A DNA stretch of 64,000 nt, taken from the NCBI GenBank assembly GCA_037893245.1, contig JBAIAA010000352.1:2108001-2172000 (forward strand), written 5' to 3'. Both the position numbers and the translations under genes were made by a program. Below are positions 50,701 to 62,700 of the stretch, in pieces (positions within the stretch are counted from its first letter, which is position 1; every line of letters starts with the position of its first letter). The notes below the pieces were generated by a model. It ran no database searches. It was given only the letters and a program-made list of their open reading frames with translations, and had not been told where the DNA came from. This DNA is from Crossaster papposus. Its lineage: Eukaryota > Echinodermata > Asteroidea > Velatida > Solasteridae.

Positions 50701-53700
50701 GTAGATAGATAGAGGAAATAGAGAAGATACAAATGTGACCCGCTCCATCGTAGTCAGGAATAAGTCGCTGGGGCCGTTTTACGCAATCGGTCGTTCAAGT
50801 GAACGCATGGGTAAAAATCGTGACCAAGTTGTTTTTCTGAACATTGTATTTTTATGAAGTGTAGTTATCACAAATTATCGTCATTAATGTCTTGTATGTA
50901 AAAACGATCAATTACGATGAAAATGAAGAGGATTTGTGTGCGCTGTCCGTATGATTTTGGTCAATTTTGTTTATTTCAAAGCTGTTTTTCTCGGAATGTG
51001 GATTCGGCAAATAAATATACACCCGTCATCTTCATCAGACCATAACTTGTTAACCTAAACAGATACACACTTGTGATGGGTATCATTAGAAAGCTTATGA
51101 AATTCCCTTTCTCACCATGTGCATATATACCAAAAAGTCATTTCGAGACTTATTCCTGATTTTGATGGAGCGGGTCACAAATGTAGAGGTAATTTCTAGG
51201 GGAATTGTGCCTTTGATGATACAAGCATGTAACTTGGCACACAGTCAGAGTATGTCATGAGAAAGATACTTGGCTATAGGACTATCACAGATTAGTCCTT
51301 TGAAGAAATATAGAGGGAAATAACAAGCAATTTCATATGTGACCTTGTTCCACGAAATGGGTGTAAAGTCGCAAAGTTTAAAAGTTGACATTATTACATT
51401 TCTAGAATGAAGAAGTCCTAAGCTTTCAAATGATGTATTGTGTGTTGCTGTAGCTTATTCCTAGCCGCCGCTATACTCATTTGAAATTGCGGAAGTCATG
51501 CTCCCTTTGTTTTGAAAAAAACAGAGTTCAAAGTCTGTGAACCGTGCCAACTATACTATCACTCAGTGCAATTCAGCCACCAAAAAACACACTTTAGAGT
51601 TTTAATTGAGGTATACAATTTTGGGATATGATAAAGAAGTTTTTTTTGTATGTAAAAAAAGTTAACAACTCGAAACCGACCTCCCACTTGAAAAATTGAC
51701 GTTTTTGCCAATAACTCGTTTTGGCCATGTGCGACTTTCCGCTCATTTCGTGGTGCCAGGTCACATATTGGGTTTTTTAATGGGTGCTATTGCTTGCTAC
51801 TTTACCAATATTTTTTTCTAGAAGAAAAATCTTCGTTAGCCTCATTTCAAAATATCGTTATTATGACATACTCTGGCTGTGTGCTCACTTCCATGCTTGT
51901 ATATAAATTGCCAGGAATAGCTTGGGGAAAGGGTGGAGAAAACAGAGGAAACAGTATGGGTTTATCACCCGTAGCCTTGGGGACAATTTGACCCTGTTGA
52001 GATAGGCCATGCCTGTTTGCCTGATGATGTAGCAAGTTTGACCTTGTAACAATTTGGGGTGTAGTGTGAAGGTCCTGTTCTAGAAACAGGCTGGTCTCTT
52101 AAAGTTTGTTGTTGTTGCTAAAACGACGGTTTCGTCAATGTGCTTATCAGTTTGGTGCAATGCGTGCTTTATACTACTTTTTAGAGTACGTTTCCTTAAC
52201 CAGTTTGCGGTGGCATTATTTTAACATCACCGAGCTGAGGTGCGGGATCATTTTTAACAAAACTCGATCCGAAGTGGGTTCAGGCTGATAGTGCCGGAAA
52301 GCACACCCACGCATTTCCGGCCTTGGGCGCTGATGGCATACATTTCCGAACTTGAACTTGGCGTGTTTATGCGTCATCCGTTTTGAATTTGGGGAAATGT
52401 GTGCGTTTATATACGTCATCCGGCGCGAACTGGCTGACCAGTTAGCGAAGGGATTATTTTAACATCTGAAACGAAACTCGATCAGAAGCGTGTTCAGGAT
52501 GATGGTACCGGGAAGCACACCCACGCATTTTTGGCCTTGCTCGCTGCTGACAGACTTTTCTTGCCTTGTTCGTTACGTGTTTATGCATTATTCGTTTTGA
52601 ATCTGGGGAAAACTTTGCATGTATATATACATGTACGTTATCCGGCACAAACTGGTTAAAGACTCGGGCGTTCTTTAATGGCGTGTTGGAGTTGGCCGTT
52701 CTTTCAAAATAGTTGCGCGAAGACAGGAATCGATGCTCTATTGAAACTAGAATCGGGCGACATCAGAGAATCGATTCTTCCAAAAAGTGGAATTGCGAGT
52801 TTGGAATCGTTTCTAATCGATTCTGCCGTGGAATCACGAGTTTGGAATCGGTTCTAATCGATTCTGCCGTGGAATCACGAGTTTGGAATCGGTTCTAATC
52901 GTTTCTGCCGTGGAATCACGAGTTTGGAATCGGTTCTAATCGATTGTGCCGTGGAATCACGAGTTTGGAATCGGTTCTAATCGATTCTGCCGTGGAATCA
53001 CAAGTTTGGAATCGATTCTAATCGATTCTTCCGTGGAATCACGAGTTTGGAATCGGTTCTAATCGTTTCTGCCGTGGAATCACGAGTTTGGAATCGGTTC
53101 TAATCGATTGTGCCGTGGAATCACGAGTTTGGAATCGGTTCTAATCGATTCTGCCGTGGAATCGACCAAGCAAGCCTATTCTACAGTTGTAACATTTAGC
53201 CGTTCTGCCAATTTGCCATTCTGCAAGCATGACATGTCCAGACTTGTCTGAAATCGAGAGTTTTTGAGTCTGAGAAAGCTTTAGAAAAAGAAATACACCT
53301 ATAAGACCTTTTATCCATTTATTAAAACTCTTGTCAACCTTGGCAAATCATCGGTGATGTCGCATAAAGTAGTCTCGATCGCAGTATGTTTGCGAAACAG
53401 TTTGAACCGGAAACTGGTAGAGCGTGTTTGGTTTCATTCCGTCGTTTTTGGTACTGGGAAAAGGCCGGGAATCTTGTCGCAAGACTGTGTTGGCACAACT
53501 TCCTGGACGCCGGTGTTTAAAAAAAGAACATGATTTCAACCCAGACGGCCTTGTGTCCTGCGATGACTGCACTTTCTTTCTCCGGGTATTGCTGATGGCT
53601 TGATACGTAATAATTCAGGGAAACACATTTTATTTTTTTGAAAAAAATAACTGTGGCCAACTGCAACAGTCTTAGGAGAAATGTTTTCCTCTCTCAACTA

Positions 53701-56700
53701 TGAGCGGACCTTTACATGATAATGCACAGCGTGACTTAATTTTTATTTTATTTTTATTTTTTATGAAGCCAGTTACATTTGTTATTATTCAGAACCCAAC
53801 TGCTGATAACGGGAACTGGTTAAAAGAAATAAGTTATCCTGAATTGTCAAATATACATACATTGTACATGTACATGCAAGTGTGTATACGCCTCCAATCA
53901 AGTTCTAGCCTTCACCTACATGTAGTTGTGTGGACAGATTTTGTTTGAAAAAAACAACAGACCGAGTAGTGGGGACATTTTTGAGTCCCCAAAGCGCGTT
54001 GTGTCTTCAGTAAAGGGGTTTAAAGGTGCAATTGGGTTAGGGTATAATAAAATAAAATCAGGAAACGACAAATAAGGGTGATGTTGAATATTTTATAATT
54101 TTAGAATGTTCTGAGTTTGAGTTTAGAGAGATTTCCCTTAGCACACAAACCAGATGGATTGTCCCCATAATGCAATGTACGAAAAGAATTGATGGAACTC
54201 TTATTGTCCCTCTCTTGTTTGTAACTTTTTTGGAAGGCCTCCCATAGGTTTTGTACATGAATCGGAATCGGGGACCCTATTGTCCTCTATTGTTATACGT
54301 CCCCTATTTCAATAAAGAACAAACTCACACACATGAACATACATTCTTTTGGTACATTGCGTTATGGGGACAACCCATAGGGTTTGTGTGTAAACTGAAA
54401 TCTCTCTGACTCTAATCTCAAACTCAGAACACTCTAAAATTCTAAAATTTTCAGGATCACCCTAATTTGTCCTCTTCTTCATTTTCTTTCATTATACCCT
54501 AACCCGATTTTACCTTGTTCTACCTTTACTGAACATCCAACGCGCTATGGGGACTCGAAAATGTCCCCACTACTCGGTCTGTTTTTTCCAAACAAAAGAG
54601 CCTGTCCCCCTAACGCGGTGAGTGCCTACCCACCCATTCTTTTAGTACATGACGTTATGGGGACATTCCATCGAGTTTGTGTGCTTATGGAAAATCTTTC
54701 TGAACTCAAACTCTGAAAATTCTTTCCAGCTAAAATTTTCAAATTCATGTCGACTTCTCCATTTTCTTTTATTATAGTACCCTAACCCAATTCTACCTTT
54801 ACACCCCTTTACTGGAAACCCAAAATGCTATGGGGACAGGGAAATGTCCCCACAACTTGGTCAACTTTTTCAAAAAAAATAAAAAGTGTCCCCCATAACT
54901 CGGTGTATGCCTACCCACACACATGTACTTGTAACACCGAGTTGCTTTTCAGATTAAGGGTACATGTAGATGGTGGTCACACATGGACATGGGTGTGTGC
55001 CAAAGAAGTGGAAATATCAGATTTCATTGCATCCTGTTTGACGCCATTTTTTGCCCCAGGGCCAGTTGCTAATCGAGAAGTTTAACAATGTTTTGTACGA
55101 GGGCCAGACAGTTTTGTCGGACACTCGCTGCAGTAGTCATTTTCACTGCTAACTGTGTTTCCGTGCTAAGCAAGGTTTTGAAATTGCTTCGTAGAGTTTG
55201 GTGACCACGTGTTGCACACGTGTTGCAAGGCATCACGATTGTGACGTCGGCTGTCAACTTCTTGTTGCTTGTAGTTCAGAAATTGCCTGAACGTGTTTTG
55301 GAGGCAAATTCAAATGCATGGCAATTTCAAATTGTGTGTAATTTCTATTTTATTAGCTGCTTTATGAATGGACAGTTTGTATTTGTTCCTATCGGTATAA
55401 TTTCCTACTGTAACTTACTAAGAACCATACCCATTCTTGCAAATTCCAACACCATATGGCAAACTGTACGCACAAACTGTTGGACCCTGATTCTTGGACT
55501 CTTTAGGGTCCAGTACCCATCCTAAGAGATGACAACAAAAGTCTTACTAGATTGGGAATGTTAGGGTTAAAGAATGCTATAATTTGAGGTTGGGTTCTTA
55601 ATCATGTGTATATTTGACATGTTACCATAAAAGTGAAACTTGGTTGTCCAGGGAAAAAATAATAAGGCATCATTATAATTTTTTTGTTATAGTTTCTTTA
55701 ATTTACATAATTTGCATAAATTGTATAGAATAGGAAATTGTGTTTTGTATTGTTATAGTTTTGAAATTTTATGGTTTTTGGTCTTTTTGGTTGTTGTAGG
55801 CAAAAGTGTTTGAAACAGAAGGGAGGCATGGCTTTCAGCAAGTCGCATCCCTCCAGTCACATGAGTAGCAAACACTCCAAGTCGGACTCGAAGCAGGACA
55901 GGCAGCAGCGTGCCCAACGTCCGATCACGCCCTTCCACCATCGCAGCGTGACCTGCGAGGACATCATGGCGCTTGAACAAGAGGCTGCCAACCAGCGGCT
56001 GGCCGCGCAGAATGCCGCGTCGAACATGCCGGCTGCCAACGCCGCTGCCACCAATGCCGCTCAATCGCAACCCATGCAGCAGGACGGTAAACTCGCCCAG
56101 GGGAAGTTCACCCAGCCGAGCCCGGCCGCCTTCCGGCCTGTCGGCCCCTCCGACTCTGTCCTGACTGAGTCGCCGCCGTCCGTCGTGCCCTCGCCCCTGG
56201 TGCCGCCTCCGGTGAATGCCAGCAATGCCAACGAGAGAACTATGCCGGCACTGAGTCCCTACCCTCCGGCGAGAAGCGGGAGCGATTCGGGAACGCCGAC
56301 AACCACCAGCGCGCCGGCCGTCTTCTCTCGGTCCGACGCTACTCCCACAAACCACGAACACCCGGACGGACTTCAAGCAGCTCCCCTGATGGGAGGTTCC
56401 CAAATGATGGACTCAATCCCCCGAGGGATGGACGCTCACATGATCGCGGAGCATCAGAAGGAGGAACGGGATGAGGATCCGCTGTGGCAGTGCTTTAGAC
56501 TCCCTAACGGGTTTGATTATAAGAGACCCCTGCTGCCGGCTCAGTGCTACGAGCTGGACGATGCGGATGGCGGAGGCTGGGATTCACTTTATGATTTGGA
56601 CAATAACATTGAGTGAGTCTCTTAAGTTGCCAATTTTGGTGCTCAATTATTAAATTTGGTTGCGGTACCCGCTGCTATTCAGCATCAAACCAGCCAGCCA

Positions 56701-59700
56701 AAACTTGGCTAGCTCGGTGGTTAAATGGCAAGACATCTGCACTAGAAAGCAGAAGGTCGTGGGTTCTAGTTCAACCCAAGTGATGTTTTCTAATAGTCTC
56801 TCAGGACAGCACTGAGTATATATGTGACCCACCACCCCAAAACCAGGCTAAAGTCGAAATTTTTCATATGAGAGATTTTTATACCATTGGATTGCTAGCG
56901 TTTTAAGCTTTAAAATGATACATCACATGCACCAGTACCGCTATGGAATGAAAAGTAACGACGCTTCAAAATGTGACAGTTTGTTGCCGTTCGCGGCAAC
57001 AGGTTTGCTCAATTTGAGTAATAGCAACGACAACCAAAATCAGGAGAAGGCCGATATTATCACTTTTGGGGATTTTTAAAAAGGTTTAAACATCAACAGC
57101 CTATATACATTAGAGTTTTAACTAACGATTTATGAAAAAAAAAAATCGACCGGCAACACATTTTTTTGGTGTACAATGCCAATTCTCGAAATGGCATTTG
57201 CCGACTTCCGTCTGGTTTTGGCCTGGTGGGTCACATATTGTTTGAAATCTCAAACATGTGAACGGTTTGTATTACGCTAATCTAATCTACTTTCCTCCTA
57301 CATTTTCACTTGGCTTTGCTTGAAAGCCTGTGCAGAGTAACTTTGCAATTTTGTTGTGCGCTACTGGGAGTAACATGAAATCAGTTGTATTAGATTCCCT
57401 GCAAGTCACGGGGGTCCCGTCACGGGGGTCCCGTCACGGGTCCCGTCACGGGTCCCGTCACGGGTCCCGTCACAGAGACTGAAGGACTTGTGTTGGACTT
57501 CAAGCGGTTTGCAAAGACTTGCCTCTGCATGCAATACACGGAGTAAGGGATACAACAGAAAAACCCTTTTGTAACGCAATCTTAACCGTATTTTCCTTTC
57601 TCTAGAGTGTTTTCACAGCCTCAGAAGAAGTTGAAACCGGAGAGACCGCTGCTGACCAATCAAGACCTCCTGACGGGCAACTTCTGCGTAGATCAGCTAG
57701 ACTACAAGCCCGCGCACCGCGCCGTGTCGCCGGAGCCCATCGATCCCTACGAGTTCATGGAGCAGGACCCCTCTCCAACAGTTAGTCTTGTCATACTTGG
57801 TTTTGTGCTGTTAACTCCCATTGGGCTCGGGAGTATTGGTTAGAGTTCTGCGTATGAATTATGTGCATTTGAATTTTGTAAAACACCCCTGTAGGTACGT
57901 TTATGGTATGATACTCGCTGCCGTTGTCAGTCCTACACGTAAACCACTCCTAATATGGACATTGGCGCATTCCGCGTACTGCGCGATGTTACGCGGAACG
58001 CAAGATGCCGGTACTGGGCTGTGAAACACGCACTCGTTTGTGGTATTGCGCGACATGCCTTGTGAGGTTTCAACCAATAAAAGGGTAAAGCAAACAGATG
58101 TCACAGGCGTCCAAATTTCATGTGACACTTAAAAAAGTTTTAAAAACAGGCCCCTGTGTTTTATTACCCAATTAAAACCGACCACATAATGGGCTCTTGA
58201 CCAATGGGAATGTGTAAACTGTCTAAGGTATTTATGAATGAATATTAAAAATATGGTCCATACACAAAACGAGAATTACATATTTAAACATTCCAATTGT
58301 GGATTGATGAAAATTGTTGATTGAGTACTTCAGCTGTACTTCTAAGAACTTAGTTGAGGATGGGAGCACAAGTGTTGTGAGCACAGAACATGCCAAATGA
58401 GGCTAATGATGCTATAAACATCGATGAGTATCTTCGAAAACTACTCCTCAAAGTCCGCAAAAGTTCAACTTTCATCCTGATTTTGTCCTGATAAACAAAC
58501 GTATGTGTGTGTCTCTTCGTGTGTGCTCTCTACCCAGCAGAGTCGCGTGATATCCTACCGGGGCAGTCGCGGCAAGGACGTGAAGGGCAAACCCAAGGGG
58601 CTGGTGCCGCGGCGGAACAGCAACCGCAAAGAGCGCAAGAAGCTGGAGGAGGAGGCGGCCAGGCGGGCCGAGGAGGAGAAGATCAAACAGGAGCAGCAGC
58701 TACTCGCCCAGGAGCAGATGCTGTCCAACTCGGTGGACGAGAAGGGTAGGTCTTATCGTTGGTCATGCTCCTTTTTGTAACACGGCGTTGACTCTGTGTC
58801 TTGAATGATTGCCTTTGTTTAGCCTTCCTGTTGTATGAACCAGGCTTGCAGCTTTTCACTTCACACCTAAAGAGAATACATGTATGTAACCCGCTCCTAC
58901 GAAATCCGACAAAAGTCGCACAGGCTACTTCGAGATACAGCTCGTCCAAGTTGAAATGGGGTGAAAAATATAGTGGACATCGATTTTTGTTTTTCATTAT
59001 TTTTTGATTCTTTAATATGTATACTTTAACCCTCAGTTAAGTTAAACAAAATCAACTTTATTCATGGTAGCAAATGAAAGCTGAAGATGTGTACTAAATG
59101 GAAATAACAATATCTCACTTACAAAAAAAACCACTTATGTCTGGTTTTGTGGGAGCAGGTCACAAATAAATTGTTTTCTTTTGCTGTAATTTTCAGAAAT
59201 GTATGGTTTGGAGGGGGTGGGGGGGAGGGGGGTAATATTGCGTGTTCTTGTAGTCAGGTTCCATGGCCCCACTTGACCAGTTCGCGCCGGGATTATTTTA
59301 ACATCGCCGAGCCGAGGGGCAGGATTATTTTTAACGAAACTCGATCCGAAGCGTGTTCAGGCTGATAGTGCCGGGAAGCACACCCACGCATTTCCGGCCT
59401 TGCTCGCTGCAGACATACATTTCCGAACTTGAACTTGGCGTGTTTATGCGTCATCCGTTTTGAATTCGGGAAAATGTTTGTATTTATATACGTCATCCGG
59501 CGCGAACTAGTTAAAGATGAAACGGGGCCATTTATAAACATTGAGAAATTGTGCAGTCAGGGAACCAGTTTGTTTTGCAGGTATTTGGAAAGAGAGAAAC
59601 ACAAATCTCTTTTACAAAACTGTCTGGCTGTTTGAATGTTCGCATTTATGCGACTTGAATCATCTCAGAACCGGTTGCCGAATTAGAAGAGAATTTACAA

Positions 59701-62700
59701 ACGACAGACAAGTTGACACTGTCCGTCTGTCTGTCTTCCTTTTTTGCAGGTCCTCTCTCGAACCAGTCAATGGGTCGGCTGGATTCCAGTAGTTTCACGC
59801 AGGTCAACGACCTGAAGGTCACCTACGAGGATCTTGACCAGCTGTTCCAGTCTTCGGATGATGACGACGACGGGGTGAGTAACAATAGCCAGACTCCAGG
59901 ACATGAATGTGGAGTTCGCTTATATTGTTTTTAATTTTTTAATTTGTGACCCGCTCCATCGAAATCAGGAATAAGTCTCAAAATGACTTTTTGAGATATG
60001 CACATGGTGAGAAAGGGAATTTTATAAGCTTTCTAATGATACCCATCACAAGTGTGTATCTGTTAAGGTTAACGAGTTAAGGTCTGATTTAGATGACAGG
60101 TGTATATTTTTTTGCCGAATCCACATTCCGAGAAAAACAGCTTTGAAATAAACAAAATTTACCAAAATCATGCGGACAGCGCACACAAATCCTCTTCGTT
60201 TTCATCTTTATTGATCATTTTTACATACAAGACATTAATGACAATAATCTGTGATAACTACACTTCCTAAAAATACAATGTTCAGAAAATCGACTTGGTC
60301 ACGATTTTCACCCATGCGTTCACTTCAACGGCCGATTGCGTAAAACGGCCTCAGCGACTTATTTCTGATTACGATGGAGCGGGTCACATTTGAAATCACC
60401 AGTTACGAAGCTGAAAGCCACTTGTGAGATAAAAGGCTGCAAAATAAAGGAACACTGGTGGAAACAAGGGTTGCTTGCCCCAAAAGAGGTTTATGATGTT
60501 TTGGATCTGGCTAGGGGTATCAATGAAAACTACTCACGAAAGTAAGGGTGTGCATTTACAGGTAGTTTGGTAGAACCGGGTACCCGTTTACCAAAACAAA
60601 TGGGTACCCTGGTACCCGTTTACACAAAAACATGGGTACCCTGGTACCCGTTTACACAAAAACATGGGTACCCGGGTTACCCGTTACAGATACCCTACCT
60701 GAAAATGTTCAGCTTGTTCATTACAATCCGCACTATAATACTGCCACATCAGTGAGTTAATTACAGCAAGATATAAGTGTTTACAGTGAGCTTTGCTTTA
60801 AAGAGTAAACTGCAAATTCACGAGCGTCATCAATCTGAAATATGTTTAGTTTTCCTATACAATGTATGTTGCCTGGTTTTATTTTCAACTTTCTCAACAT
60901 TCTCAACTAATGACATTCTAAACCTTTTGCTTTCATCGTCTGAAAAGTTACTACGTAGTATTAGTAGTTACTACGGGTACTCGATCCCATAATTTTGAAT
61001 CGGTTCCTGACATTTATTGTCGGGTTCTCGAGTAACCTTGTTCTGATGCACATTCCTACTTGAAAGTTCTCACAAGTTCTGCTTTTATCTTGATTTTGTT
61101 CTCGGAAGTCCTACTTTTGTCCTTTATTTTTTAAACTTTGATCTACTAATCTACATGTACATGTACATTTACCTTTGGTCTAGGTCTTGGTCTCGGTCTC
61201 GGACATAAGGGTTTCGACTACAACACTGCAAGTGACCCTTCGTGGTGTAATAGTCAAAACAGGAGTCGATGCAATTATGAATTAGTGTCTTATTTTGGAA
61301 TCAATTATTTTTCCCAGGGTCCTTTCGAGGACAAGATGTTAGGACCCCCGTCGGAAGAGGCTAAACCTACACAAGGGAACACGGGCCCCGTCGGTAAGTC
61401 TGCACAGGGTATCTGCGGGTCTTTAACCAGTTCGCGCCGGATGTTGGTATTGAACCAACAAAACCAAAAAAAACGCAAATGAATATAAAATCCCTGTGCC
61501 CGGGATGACTTCAAAGTATCTCCGTGCGGTAGAATGTGTAGTTAGCGCCCCAGTAATTCACTAATGGCTCGATGCTGTTGACCCGCCGCAGGTATCCAAC
61601 TGTGCCGCTATCTTGAAACCAACGCTACTTTTTGTTTACGAACCTCTTTAGGAGGAGCCTACAACTGTCCGACGGAGCTAGCGGTCATGTTCCCGACGCC
61701 GCCCTCGTTAGAGCAGCAGAACTCGGCCTTCTCCCCGCTCAACCAGCCCTGCCAGGAGTACCTGAACCACGGCTCGGTGGCTGGCTTGACCCAGATGGAG
61801 CAGAGCAGCCTGGGTGATATCACGGAGGTGGAGGTGGACGACACCATGGGAAGCCCCAAGCCGGACTCGATAGAGGTCAGTATAACGGCAGGGTTCCCAT
61901 AGCCAAGGCAAATATCCTAGGATCAAAAGCTGATTTGACAAACCCCAAGTCAGACTCGATAGAGGTCAGTATAACGGCAGGGTTCCCATAGCCATGGCAA
62001 ATATCCTGGGATTAAAAGCTACTTTGACAAAACCCCAAGCAGGACTCGACGGAGGTCGGTATCCAGCAGGGTTCCCACAGTCTTGGCAAAAAAAACCTGG
62101 AATTTCAAAGTACTGTGGGAAGCCCCAAACTGGACTCGAAGAGGTCGTCAACAGCAGGGTTCCCACAGTGACGGAAAAATCCTGAAAAAATCGTGTAATT
62201 TCAAACTGCTATGGGAAGTCCAAAACTGAACTTAATAGAGGTCAGTACCAACAGAGTTTCATCCATCGTGGACAAATTCTGATTATTTTTTTTTACTTAA
62301 AGCTTCTGTGGCAAGTTCCTAAAATAGCCTCAATTGAGACCAAATTCTCAAAAATCTGTTCAAATACAAGCTTGGAGAGCCAGCCCTGTTAATATAATTT
62401 TTTGGGGGTATTGTGCATACAACAGGACTGGAGCTATGTGTATAAGACGCCGATGATAGAACGTTTCGTAGGTGCCAGCATGTACGCACCGCTCAAATCA
62501 TTACCAAGCAGCAAGCTACTTCCCCTCAGAATACCAGAGAACTGCGTCTACAAGCCCTCGTGGCAGGTGAGTTCAAAGGGTTAAAGCTCGGGGGAGTTGA
62601 GGAAGGTCATATCAGTGGGAGACTTTGGCTGTGTCCGAAACAGGATTTCAGACCTACTACTACGTCTATTGTGGCATAGTTGTAATTGGCGAACACCTAG

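Larger units (their letters stand above)
49425..55799 (+). other. MED13: MED13 intron, 6.4 kb
   Basis: It holds the 12-bp array, family D and F MITEs, two family-B copies, the 41-bp array and the 54 kb foldback cluster. I see nothing identifiable in 50100-50730, 51780-52190, 53170-53950 or 54930-55790. Confidence 0.8.
56613..57605 (+). other. MED13: MED13 intron, 1 kb
   Basis: It contains a tRNA-like SINE head, a family-E MITE and a short palindromic GTCACGGGTCCC tandem array (57407-57475). Confidence 0.8.
58746..59749 (+). other. MED13: MED13 intron, 1 kb
   Basis: It contains a family-G MITE (58886-59166) and a family-B MITE (59273-59514), plus a G-rich stretch at 59213-59232. The remainder is unremarkable. 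Confidence 0.78.
59875..61317 (+). other. MED13: MED13 intron, 1.4 kb
   Basis: It contains a family-D MITE and a GGTACC tandem array. The part 60700-61310 is AT-rich and unassigned apart from a GTTTCGACTACAACACTGC scrap related to the element at 86-308. Confidence 0.78.

Noticed and set aside
55753-56403. 216-codon minus-strand frame opposite exon 8
   Set aside because: Shadow of the GC-rich MED13 exon on the other strand.
56693-56818. Functional tRNA gene
   Set aside because: A/B-box-like parts are present, but the T-loop has extra bases and the cloverleaf is poor; SINE head preferred.
57821-58128. Frames just after exon 9
   Set aside because: Intronic; no homology and phase does not fit MED13.
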